From positions 4,170,001 to 4,234,000 of the forward strand of contig LR746269.1 of NCBI GenBank assembly GCA_902729315.2: DNA of 64,000 nt, read 5' to 3'. Shown in pieces: positions 36,790-49,464 of this stretch (its first letter is position 1; every line of letters starts with the position of its first letter). This DNA is from Spirodela intermedia (taxonomy: Eukaryota; Streptophyta; Magnoliopsida; Alismatales; Araceae). Under the pieces are notes generated by a model that was not told the origin of the DNA, searched no databases, and saw nothing but the letters and a program-made list of their open reading frames with translations. Both the position numbers and the translations under genes were made by a program.

Positions 36790-37440
36790 ACTAGATGATT
36801 GACTTCCTCTTTCTCTACTAGAAAATACTCTTCTACCTCAACCTCTAGTTGTAACCAAAGTCAAAGGAATCTGCATGATGTATGGAGTATGTCATCTCAA
36901 GCCTTGGACATGCATAGATCTAAGCTGAAGAAGGAATCTCTTCAAGTGTCATTAATTGATCTTTCACTATATACTTAGGGCCAAGAGCTGCAAGAAATTG
37001 TTATGACCAAATAGCCTCTTATTGTTTGGTCATCTCAACTATGTTAGTAGTAATAGGTTGGTAGGTGTCTTTCTTATCCCACAACCTTTTGCTAGCATCA
37101 TAGTCCTATTCTTAAATGTGTATGTTTCCTTGATCACCTTGTAGAGACATATAATGTTTTTTTTGTGTGAAAGAATTTCGTGTAATACTTTCCACATCTT
37201 CTTCATCAAAGAATATGCAATCACTTGTATAGCAATCAACTCCATGCTACTTAACTTACATGTAGCTACCTAATCTTCACTCTTCTCCTTTGACTCATCC
37301 TTTTGAAGAACATATTTTTCTTGTGAGAGCCAACAAATTGTGTAAATGACGTAAATTAGGGGAGAAAATTTGCATCATCAAGCTTGATAGTGGTGCACTG
37401 CATATGAGAAGATACACGTGGTATTGGAGTGATCCATGGC
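36790..37440 (-). pseudogene. Degenerate Ty1/copia-type gag
   Basis: Minus-strand reading, in several frames broken by stops, gives in order: TTIKLDDANFL (near 37395), which resembles the gag N-terminal motif of copia elements; MKKMWKVLHEILSH (near 37200), resembling the conserved 'VWxxLxxxF' helix; QFLAALGPKYIVKDQLMTLE (near 36990), resembling the 'L.GLGPEYD.V' motif; and an RGRGRR-type basic stretch (near 36820), as found before the zinc knuckle. No protease, integrase or reverse transcriptase follows. The identification is by motif order only. Confidence 0.55.
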
Positions 37441-37835
37441 ATCACCAGAGGGGCCCCTCTTTTCTTTGATCACTATATGACTTGTCAAAGTTAATATGTT
37501 GTGGAGATTTGGTCAACTATTGAAGTAGAATGCTGCGGTGGAGTTCCAAAGTGAATAGAGGAGTCATCCACAAGCCATCACAAAAAAAAATCTAGATGGT
37601 AAGAGTGAATTGAAGTTGCTAGAATCTCTAGATAGAAAGTTGATTTCTAGATCTAAAGGACTTAGTAGTAGACGTAGAGGTTGTAATTTCTTGTACTTTC
37701 GAACATATGAAGGGATAGAACAAAAAAAAAGAGGGGACATGGAGATTTTCACTAGAGAATGAGGAGTGAGATTTCCATCTAGAGAGTCCTTCAATTGGCA
37801 ATGATGAATATTTCAACAATTTCCACATTAGGAGT

Positions 37836-39579
37836 TGTTAAAGCTAGATTTTTTGTGTTTTAATTAGTTTATTATTTTATTTATGTCAACTTGAAAAATA
37901 AATATAGGAATTATTATTAATTTTAGAAGTCTAAAGCTAAAATATTTAGTATATTTTTTTATTATTTAGAAAAATAAAAGAATAAAATATAAAATATCAT
38001 TGCCCACTAGCAAGCCAACACTTGGCAACTGCAACTAACTTGGAGGGGTATTGTGGTTGAGTGGGTAGACCTAGACTAGGGGAGCCATGAGTTGGGCTCG
38101 AGTGGCAAAGGACTCGCTTCATGCATGAAGTACGTCACTCCCTTGTCATGTCCCAGTGTCCAACTAGTTGTGGAGCAGGGAGAGTCGTACACACGTGTGC
38201 ATGTGAGGGCGGACCACCTTTTTACCTTCTCTCAAGAGGGTCATGGACATTATTTCATTTTAGGAGTAGGAATCTCTATTGAGAAACCGTAACTTTGATT
38301 TATATTCAGCTTAGTTGCTGAAGTATTTCCCATGTGAGACTAAAGTTTTTTGTGTTTTAGGACAGTTGTTTGGAATGTGATGTCATCTAGTGGTGTTTAG
38401 TGAGCCACGTCATTAGATAGGCTAGATCGTACGGTGGGTAAGCTGCCATGATACCAGATGCATAAAGTAATTTATCAACAATTCGTGAATCTGATGCTGC
38501 TTAGCATGGATGTGGGCATAAACGATGATCTGATAGCTAATGACGTGCCACAATATTAGAGATCTAAGTTCTCGGTCGGCAATGATTCATGACAGGTCAA
38601 TTCGATATCACTCAACATGCCATGTGACCAAGCACATTTGATCTAGTGGCTCACGAAGTACCATGATACTAAGGACTTAAGTTCTCACATGTATCACTAT
38701 TAGGGATATTATCTAGTAAAAAAATATTATCGATTATTTTTAAAATTCCAACAACAGTTGTGAACATGAAATCCGTTCTTCCCCCTCCTTTCATGCGATC
38801 AATGCCTTTGACGTTCGACGAGTTCGTTCCTTCTTCCCCTAATTGCACTCAAGGGCTTCGACGAGTGGTCAACTTTTTCTTTCTCCCCCTAGATGATGGT
38901 CACAATGTGGTTAACCTCTCTTTTCAATACATCTCTCTAGCAAGTGATGCAACACTTTTGGATGATACTTCTGTAACTTTTGGCGTGGTGTGAACATATA
39001 TAAACAAAGCAAAGTTGCGACATTGGTGTCTTTAGTTGTTCTAGGAGGCAGAATAAATTTGGGCAAGAATTTTCTTTCTACTTTTGTCATTTATTTACGT
39101 GCTTTCAACATTTATTTAGATTTTATAGCAAGTTATTTCTATTTCATATATATTTTGATAAAAATGAGTAGAACTTAACAAAAACTTGATGAATGATCTT
39201 TGTTCTTCTTCTGAATCTTTCAATACTCATCTAAGATCAAGCTAAGATTATGTCTAACTTGTTTTTCATTAATTTCTACAGTTAAATCTCAACGTATTCG
39301 TGTTCCTGATATTTCAAGAATAATGAGTATCTTTATATTTTCAAATGCAAAATCAGCAAGGTTAAAGGTTGATTAATGAGTGTTGAACTATTAAAACAAG
39401 ATGGAGACATTCACGACTGACCTTATGTCATGTGTGTGAATTCTTGAGTACACATTCATCCAAGAACCATGGTCACCATGAAAACAACTTAACTTGTTTC
39501 TCTCTTTCTTAATTATCATCTTATTTCTCTCTCTCCCTCTCTTGTGAGACATATTCTTCTCTCTTTGTCTCTCATGAGA

Positions 39580-39610
<31 letters not shown>

Positions 39611-39998
39611 TGATGGATCTCCCTTTCTTTCTCTCTCTCAAGCTCTTTCTCTCCCCCTCTCTCGTGAGACATTTCTCTCTCTTTGTCTCACATGACATGT
39701 ATCTCCTTCTCTCTCTTTCTCTCTCTTTCACGAAAAAACTTTTCTCTCTCTTTCGTGAGAGCTCTTTCTTTTCTCTCTTTTCTCTTTTTCACCTCACCAT
39801 CTTATTTTATTATTTTTGGTAAATATTGATAAAATATTTAAATCATTCTATGTATAGAACTAAATAGTTTTTTATGACGAATTAATCAATCTCCTTGTGT
39901 TCGACTTGAGACTTACTTTTTAAATAATATTTTATTAAGTTTTAGTTATAAATATTATTAGATAATGTGTATTTAAACGTAAAGACAAGTGCACATCA
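37836..39998 (-). mobile_element. Family B LTR, probable 5' LTR of the copia remnant
   Basis: Begins TGTTAAAGCTAG and ends GTGCACATCA on the + strand, 2,163 bp. The second copy at 53177-57200 aligns along its whole length apart from a nested insert. On the minus strand the order is LTR (39998 to 37836), a leader of about 400 bp, then the gag remnant, which is the layout of an LTR retrotransposon. No primer-binding site is evident next to the LTR, and the flanking 5-mers (GGAGT and GTAAT) do not match. Confidence 0.6.
39526..39790. repeat. CT-rich minisatellite inside the family B LTR
   Basis: Alternation of CT runs with CTCATGAGA- or CTCGTGAGA-like words. The same kind of array occurs at the matching place in the other family B copy, so it belongs to the element. 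Confidence 0.8.
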
Positions 39999-40023
39999 GT
40001 AATGGAGATAAGGTATTGTTAAT

Positions 40024-41936
40024 TGATAAGTCTTCATTATCATGAGTTAATAATTAATTAATAATATATTTTAAATCTTAACTCATGAGAAATAAACTTG
40101 TATTTATATTAAGTTATGAAAAGTAGTTTTTAGTTGCCTAATATATATATATTTTGGTAATTATGTGATTTTATGTGAATTTATATAATTTTTATAATTA
40201 TATTTTTGAGATAAGTGAAGATAAATAAAATAAAATAAAAATATAGAAAAAGAGAGAACCTACTGGTTAGTTGAGCCCGCAAATGGGTTAGATGCATAGT
40301 CAGGCAAAGTCATGAGTGGTGGGCTCGAGTAGCTAAGGGTCGACAGATTATGTGTGAGTCATTTTCCTTCCATGTCACTAGTAGCCAGTCTCGAGTGTGA
40401 GGCAAAAGAGTGGTCGTACACATGTGAGAGAGAGACTTATTGATTAGAGAATTTCATGTTATTATATATATCTCAAAACTCAAGAAATAATCGATGTGGG
40501 ATTAAACTAACTTCAACTTATTAAAAGGTTTTCAATGATTTTAATACTTAAATACTACTTATTTTATGAGAAGGAGATACTTTTATGACGTCACTTTATA
40601 AAGATATTCACATACTTATTTCACTCTCTTGTGTAGGTAGGCAATCGACGAGGGTTTGGATCCCATCAAAGCCAAAGTTCATATTTTTATTTGGTTAAAT
40701 TATATTTTTTTTATAAGGTATTGATCAACAATTACGTCACTAAAATCGTTAAATTATTAACACAAATTTCGTTAATGTGATTCACAATACATCTTACCCT
40801 AAATTGTCAAACGATATAGATAAAAATAATCATAAATCTATCAAGTAAATTATCTTTAATTAATCGACAAACAAGCTATCATAAAAAAGAGGACGATCTA
40901 CTAAGAGACGAGTCATCACCTCTTGAGAACGTACAAGATGCGATGAAGAACTTTTTCTTATTGCGCGAACATGAGGATGAAGCTTACTAAGATATGCCCA
41001 CCTTTCATTTAATTTGTCTTTGTCGGATGATAGTCGCTAGAGATCTGTAAAGTTATTATTTTTCCACTTTATCAAGTGATAGCTGCCAAAGATGATTCAT
41101 CGACCCACCTCATTAATTTTTAAACTTCACAAAAAGATCTAGAGATTACCTACGTCATCCATGTCTAAGGACAGCCTTTGAGGTCATAGACATTGCACGA
41201 TAGTCCCTCCCTCCCAACACTCAAGATTTTGACATATTGTCACCACGGCATTAGAACTTTATTTTACTATTTTTAACTAATTTAAGTTTCAACATCAATT
41301 TTTAGATTTTGAAAGAAGATTTAGAGAATGTCTAGGTGTCCATATCGAAGAAGACCCTTGAGATTGTGGACATCGCTCAATAATCCTCCTGAATATACAT
41401 AATTCTAGATATCAGTGTTGCAAGGTCGAAACTTTATCTTTTCTATTTTAAACTTAATTTTTGCTTAATTTAGTGATAGCTTGTGTGATTTCAAGTTTCA
41501 AAACTTTTTTTATTAAATTATAATTCTTCTAACTTTTATAGAGTTTAATTAAATTAATTAAATTGTATATAATCACTTACATAAGAATCAATAGATGAAA
41601 CTCTATTTCTACCTGATTCATGTTCATCTAGACTGTTGACATCATCCTGATGTTTGGACCCTTATTTTTATTTTTTGTGAATTTTAAATATATTTTATTT
41701 TTATTATTTTATCTAAAAATCAAAAAAATCATATTTATTATAGAAAATTTTGAAATATTACTCAATATTATATTACATCTATGTGATCAATTTGAAATTT
41801 TTTAACTATTTTTAAAACTTCATATCTAATTATAATTACTTTATTTATTCTAAAATATTTTAAAAATAAAAAATAGTATTTTTTATTTTTATAAAATTTA
41901 AATTTACGTGATTTATTATAAAATGATTAAGTCACA
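40024..41936 (-). mobile_element. Family A LTR-like repeat, full-length inverted copy
   Basis: Begins TGATAAGTCTTCATTATCA and ends GATTAAGTCACA on the + strand, the reverse complement of the family A start and end, 1,913 bp. The flanking 5-mers are TTAAT (40019-40023) and CTAAT (41937-41941), a 4/5 match, consistent with an old solo-LTR insertion. It lies 25 bp after the family B LTR. No ORF. Confidence 0.65.
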
Positions 41937-44113
41937 CTAATAACCCTTGATTTTCCTCTCTACAATAGATCTCTTGATATATATTATAATCAAGGAAGTG
42001 GATCATCTCGCTCTAATATCATAGTGAGCAGTGAGAAGAAAAAGAAATAAAGGAGAATGTGGATTTCACTCAATTGTGTCTATTGGCTCCCTTTAGGGTT
42101 AAATGACTCAATTCTAAGGGGGGAAAGTTTACAATGATACCCTTACAATAAATGGACCATGATAGTTAGATTTGACAAATTTTCACTAATAAGAGCTTAG
42201 TGTAATCTTAAGATGTAACATAAATATTAAAGGATTTGTAGAATTTGAGGTTTTTAAGAGTCTAGCTCAATTGTTAGATCTAATGTAGAGAATTCATGCC
42301 TCAAGTAGTGTGGTCAATAGCCAGATTCAATCTAAATCCTATACAAGTTGAAGATTTGAGGTTTTTAAAATTTTAACTTAATTCCTAGTTTTATGTAAAT
42401 ATTTATAAGCAAGAAGATATTGGAGCTTTATATAAACTTGACCCTCCAACTGGCTTTCAGGTGTCTTAGAGAATCAGAAGAAGATAAGTAGTTATATTTT
42501 CCATGTAAGCATTATACTAGGTAAAGAATTTGAGATCTTTAATTAAATTATAGTATCTCATCAATATGAGGAGATTTGATGCAACTCTCATGCTAGATAA
42601 GAAGTTGAGTAAATTAAGAGTTTACCTAAACAATTGGATTTGATGTAAATCTAGTGTAGGTTGGAGAAAAAGTTATGTAGAAATTTAGTACAATGGTTTC
42701 ACATTGTTGCCATTATATACCATAATGTAAACATTGTGAGATCTTAAAATGACCATAATTTTTTTCATATGTAAAAGTAAAAACTTTATTTTATTAAACT
42801 TATTGATACTCGAAATAGTGCAACTAACACAATATCAATGACTGCATTCTTAAACCAACTTATAGAGTATTCTTTCTTACTTTTGAATTTACCACCTCTA
42901 GCTTGAAGTAAATATTCATTTTCATCATTTTTTTACGTATTTAATGCTTTTTATGTCCTCTTAAACATCCAGAATGTTGTGTTACTTTTGCGTTTTTGAC
43001 TTAGACAATTAGAGAGCAGAAGTGGGGGGTAGGGGTGAGTAGACATCTTGACATGGGGAGTACTAGTGGTCTATATTTTGTAGAAATGAGGTATTTGGGG
43101 GAAGTTGGGGGGGCAGTTGGTGTGATTTCTGTAAAATTCATAATATGTTGGATAATGTCACTAGTGATAGGTTCAAGGATCAACAAAAAATATCATGCAC
43201 ATTCTCATATGTGCTGATTCTGCCAATTAGCCACTTTAATTACATCATAATATGTTCTTCTTTTGTTCTCACAATCTCAACAATCTAATGACTACCAGTG
43301 CCTTATTTTGTCATGAAGTTCTTATTTTATTTTACCATTGGGAGCAAACTTCTCATAGGATTTGGGTCACAAGGCTCAAGTGCGTTGACATATTGTCAGA
43401 TTGCCATTTTAGTGATGCTATCAAATACATATTTTTTCTTTCTCGGTCATTGGTTCAACTTGCTATGAACATTTAATGACTTATTTGCTCCGAAAATTCT
43501 TCCTTGTGTATTATCCCAATGATCGGACTTATTGCTGATAAAAAAATAGCTTATTATAAGATTTCGATCAGAATGTTTTAGCATATTGTCGAACTAAAGT
43601 TCGTTCTGGGTCTAACGTTGGTAACCACAAGAAGCCACGTTGAGGTACTTACATAATCTTGCTTGGGCCTTTTAAAGGGTACCCGGTCCAAGTAGAGATT
43701 AGGCTGGGCCCGGCCCAAGTGTCCATACACGCAGCATTACCAAGTATATCATATTAATTTAATGTGCAGCTCAACGTAATATGATGACTTTATTTATTTA
43801 TTTCCTCCGGGGTGAGCGTAAACAGTGCCGCGCCGTCGTCCCTCCGTCCCAACCCTGTGGCACCACCCTGACGCCCCGCCCCCCTACCCTCTTTTGCTTT
43901 CTCTCTTCCCCTCTCTCGTTCTTCTTGCTTTCTCTGTGTCCTCTGCCTATACGAGGGACCACCGGCGGCGGAGGAAACGGAGAGTATTCATTGGCCGCCG
44001 TTGACGTTCCCCTCCTGTCTCGGGCTATCTAGGGTTGAGATTTGAGAGTAGGAAGCTCTGTCGGCGAGGTGGAGTAGTGGTAGTCGGTGGAAGATCCGAG
44101 GGAGATAGGGACG
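41937..44113. other. Intergenic region and DCP1 promoter
   Basis: AT-rich with no recognised gene up to about 43780. GCTCTAATATCATAGTGAG near 42011 is a degenerate match to the complement of the copia primer-binding site. From about 43790 the sequence turns GC-rich and runs into the probable 5' UTR of DCP1. Confidence 0.4.
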
Positions 44114-47100
44114 ATGTCCCGGCAGGGAAACGGTGTGGGGAATGGTGGGGGGAAGTTGACGCCAAACCTGGACAAGAACAGCACGAAGGCACTCAACCTG
44201 ACGGTGCTCCAGCGGATCGATTCGTTCGTCGAGGAGATCCTCATCACAGCCGCGCACGTCACCTTGTACGAGTTCAACATCGATCTCAACCAGTGGGTAT
44301 GATAATAACTCTGCATCCCATCTCCCCCTTCTTTTCTGCTCCCTGCTTTCCGAGTGAGCCTGTTGAATTCTTATCCTGCTCCTTTCTCATAAAAATCTTG
44401 TCTCGCATTTGTTCACTGTGATTCATGCAGAGCCGTAAGGATGTAGAGGGATCCCTCTTTGTGGTCAAAAGGTGAGTTTTCCCCAGTGCTTAACGACAAA
44501 TGGAGTTTTCATTAGATTATATCTTATCTTCATCCTGCCGTTTCGTAGGCTGCGTATTAGTTGACAAAATGAATGTGGCTAATTTGGACTCATGGGAAGT
44601 TCGAAATAATTTTCCGTCCTAATTTATAAAAGGAGTTACTACTCATCTGGTGGAAAGCTTGTTCGTTGTTTCTTGTGGTCATTTGCAACCTTTCTTTAAA
44701 ATATTTCTCGAACTTCACAGAGAGTGCTTGAATTTTTAAATAATGAATCTCTGCCCTGGGCTAGACGTAAATCCTCTATCACTGTGCCATGATTTCGGGC
44801 ATTCTTTATATGCCTGTCACCTGCAACTGGTGTTTTAGATATGGATTCCTGTAATTTCATTTTCGTTTAGACATTTTCTTAGCCATTTTGGAGAACTTTT
44901 CTGTCCTCCAAATGTACGTTCTTTTCTTCCAATTGGCTTCCTCTTGTTTTTCTTAATGAATACTGATAATATAAGAGGCAAACCGGAAATCTCTATGCAG
45001 GAATGCTCAACCCAGGTTTCAGTTCATTGTCATGAACAGGCGAAATACAGGTTTGCTTCTTCACTAACCTTTGCTTTTAGTTCAAAAATTTTAGCAGTTT
45101 GTTATAACTTAAAGAATTTTTGGTTTTCATCTCCATAGAATTTGTGGTGCTAGGATCACTGTTGTTGCTTAAGAATGTGCGTTCGGTTTTCAAAATATAA
45201 GGCTCTTCCTGAATGGTTTTGTGGAGAATGATTGAATCTATCTGGCCTAGGAACTAGAGTTATGCATCATGATGACATGTCCATATGGTTGTGTTGATTC
45301 TACACTTGTCTCATTAATTAGGGATGCTTTCGTGTTCTTTTATTCTTTTTAATTTATTCTGATCTGTATGGACTAGAAAAATCGATTTGTGAAACTTTTT
45401 AACGAAATAATGAATTGGGTTAGTTTTCGTTGACGTAATAGTCTTTTTCCATTGAAACCAGATAATTATAATGAAGAAAAAATTATTTTTTAAGGATGGA
45501 ATTTTTCTTCTATTTATGCACACTTTTACGTGTGGATAATATCCGCTAATTAATGTTGTTGAATATCCTTCTACGACTACTTTGGGTTTATGAAGGAATT
45601 TTGTTCATCAATGTACACATTCGGCATATACTATATTAGGCCTAACTATGCATTCGCTGCTTTGATCAGAAAATCTCATTGAGGATGTCTTGGGAGACTT
45701 TGAATATGAAGTTCAAGTTCCATACTTGCTGTACCGAAATGCAGCTCAAGAAGTCAATGGCATTTGGTTTTACAACTCCCAAGAATGCGAAGCAGTTGCA
45801 AATCTCTTCAATAGGTAAGGCGTGTTTTTATACTGCTCTCTTTAATGGCGTGTGGCATATTTAGGTACTTTTTGTATGACTCTCATTAACTTTTCCAATT
45901 TTTAGTTCCATTTGCTTTAGTGGTACATGCTTCAATTCTTTGATAGCTGTCTGGGGAAGAATTTGTCTTGTTATACCATACTTATTTCTTCCCCTCTTTA
46001 TGTAAACTCTTTGAAAAGTTAAGGAAAACCTTTGAGAGTCGTTTTATGATTGTGTGAACTCATACAAGCTGGCTAAGAAGGGAGGAAAACTCTCTTCTCT
46101 AAAGTTTCTTTGGCCAAGTGCTCGTCACTACTTTGTAGAGGGCAAAATCATTTAAATGACTTGCACTAAAGAGTTTACGGCATTTTTAGGCCTTGATCGT
46201 TATCATTAGTACTGAGAGTTAGTTTTTGGGGTGCCATGAATCTACATTTATGAGTAAGTTCTTGGATCTTCGCCTACCTGATGTCAGGTTCCTTTGTAAT
46301 GTCTTGGGTCTAGATGTACCGATTGGATGTGTTGGATATTACCAGATTCCCTGCTTACAATATCTGGAAAGATAATTGGTGTGAGTTTAACAAGATTTCA
46401 AGGGATAGAAAAAATTGGTTTTGAGTGGCTAGTTTATAAATCCGAAAATGTGAAGATTGAGATCGAAAATCACTGAATTAAAGTTTTTTGGAAGATGAAT
46501 TTGCAATTTCTAGCTTAAGAAGTATCATTTGTATGGTTGGTCCTTTGTCTGGAATGGCTGGGGTTTGCCAGTAAGCTAGAGAAAATCAGAATGTAATCCT
46601 AGATTAACATTCCCATAAACTACTTATAAAAGCCAAGGAAAATGTTTATGGACAGTAGATGCGAAAAGGTATAAATCTGACAAAGAGATGAACATATCTA
46701 GGTTACAGACATAAGGCACACGGTTCTACACGGAGTTTTTTATCCTCGTATTTGCACTGTCTTTGTTGTTTATTCGTGTGTTAGTTCTCAAAATCTTGCC
46801 ATTGGTGAAGTTTTGGTGGGATGAAATGAATTCTGCCATTTTTTTCCTACAATTTGTGCTAACGGTAAAATTTTAAGACCGATTTCTTGGATAAGTGTTT
46901 TAAATTCCTGGTGGAAAGGCTTGCTTCTAATGCTACTGCTATAGTTGAGATAGATTCTCCTTTTTAAAAATGCTTCCGAGATAGTGTGCTGATCAAAATC
47001 TCGGAGATAATAGTAGTACGTAATTTTTTTTAACTGTATTATTTCTCTTTATTGCTGTTTAACCTATTTCATGGTGCAATTTATTTTTCTAATTTTATAA

Positions 47101-49430
47101 CATTAGTTAATTTTTATGCTATGGGATAAGCATTTTAATGCCTTCTTTTGGTTAAAATTTATAATTTTCTTTTTCCTTGTCTGTAGAATACTGAATGCAT
47201 TTTCAAAAGTTCCTCCAAAGCCTAATGCCACTGCATCCAAAAGGTAACATTCAAGTGACCTTGGCTAATTTTTTTTTCCAGGGAACAACATAGTACAATG
47301 TTGCATTTATGATGGGGCATGCTGTTCCATTGTCCCACAGTGGGAGCTTTTCTTTATCTTACAATGTTAAATAGGGGTGTTGGCACATTTTGTAACTGAA
47401 TCTGTATCAACATTTATTCTCGCTGATATGCCCATAGATCAACTAACTTTCACATGTTGATTTTTTTAAAACACTATCAAATACTTTATCACTACTGTCC
47501 TTGTAATTATTCTCTGGACTACTGTTATACCCTAGTTTGGTTGTTCATACTCTGAGATGTTTTATGCATTGATAAAAGTTTCACTGTACCATTGGTTCCT
47601 GATTTTCTAATCCTACTTAGTATCTTTTTGTTGGTGAACTCTACGATTTGAAAACTTAGTTGATCTTGTTAAGTTGTTCTACTGAAAGAGGTGGTATAAT
47701 GTGTTGGCATTGGATATTCTTTGCTTTGTATGCGACTTCTGATCTCAAAGAATGTCATTTAAGGAGCTTAATCTGACAATAAAATGCTAGTTTATGATTT
47801 ATTGAATAAGGTACCCAAAAGGCAGCACCACCTTGGCACTTATGTGATCAAGAAAAGTACATTTTAGGTATGCTCACTAGATCCCCAAATACTTTTCCCT
47901 CCAGCTATGCGTTTTTCTCTGGGCATCACCTTGAAGACCATGGCCTCAAAATAAACCAAAGTCTTATTGCCATAGTAATCAATTCATCTTTTGATGACTA
48001 GGTCAGGCCTTGCATTCCTTTAGTTTATTGTGACCTCGTATTTGCTTCTATACCGTTTTTTATAGGCTGTGGTAAAACGATAAATGCCTTGGAGAACACA
48101 CCCACATTTAAGGATTCTGTCGGTTTCCCTGGTTGACAGTTTCCATGGAGAAAATGATAACATCCATGGTTCTGTGAATTTCCTTCTCAAGGTTGGAATC
48201 ATGGTTAATGATTTTTGTGTGGTTGTATTAGTTTGACCATGTGACCATGAAGACGATTTTCTCTGCAAACTGCCCCTGATCTGCTGATAAAGGCATTTGG
48301 TATCAGCCACATGCCCCTGTCTATCTTCCTACTGACTCTCCTCACTAAAGTTTTCGTGGTGAACTATTTAACACTTCTTTGAAGTGGGTTGATATCAAGT
48401 TGCCAGCTGGTTATGAAATCATTAAATTATGGACTGGCTTTTAGCTGATACCAAATGGATTTAATAAGCTTTTACAAAGCTATTAGGCTGAAACCTACCA
48501 TTCGATGGTAATTGTCTAAAGCTTATAATTTTATCATGGTCATAATGGTACTTAGGCGTGTGCATGCTGCAGAAGTAAGTTTGACAAAATTCATTTTCTA
48601 CTTCAATTTAAAGCTCTAGTTGGCTGCTTCTATATTTTGAAGATCACAGCCTCATGGTAAAAAGCAAATATTTCTCAGAGCCATGCGACTGGAATTGGGT
48701 TGCATCTTGCTGAGATTCGTTTCCAAGATACATAAGAGCTGTAGTTCAAGGGGCTCTGACCATGATCTTCTTCCATGTTAATGGAGCGGATAGTGCAAAT
48801 GATCTTTTGTAGCTCAATAACCGGGTGTCATCCAGCGAAGGAAGATAAATTTCTAATATCAGTAGTTCTGTGCAAGAAGTGCCTCAAAGGTTTTCTTCAG
48901 CGTCTACATCTCTGCAGCTTGCACAGTTGCACATATATGCCCGCGGTCAAGATTATTTTGTAGTATCTTTTTGAGATCTTTTGTGATATTTGCCTTTCTG
49001 AGTGGCCTTTAAACGCACCAGTCATCTATTAGGGTGCTAAAAAAATGCCAAAATTTTCTTGTCATTTGAGGACTATTGGATGAGACTTGTCTCTTATTTT
49101 ATGCCATCACGAATCTATGCTCATTTGTGGCTGCTCTGTATTTCTTTTGCCTATGCTGTTGCAGTGAATTTGAGGAACTCGAAGCTGTGCCAAGTTCATC
49201 TGTGATAGAAGGCCCTTTGGAGCCAATGACATCATCAGTTGCCAGTGTGCCTGATGTCCCTGATGATTCCTTTCTGAACTTCTTCAGTGTATGCGCTATT
49301 TCTCTGACCTTAGTCTGATTGTGCCATCTTATGCTTCCATCATACTTTAGTTGCTGCTGAGCTCACTTCTTTAGATTTTCTTGATTCATCGAAAATTTTC
49401 TCATACTCTCTCTTATACTCTCTGGCTCTC

Positions 49431-49464
<34 letters not shown>

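Noticed and set aside
39391-39822. Arg-Glu and Ser-Leu repeat frames over the CT-rich array, and the same at 56668-56886
   Set aside because: These are translations of a CT/GA minisatellite inside an LTR.
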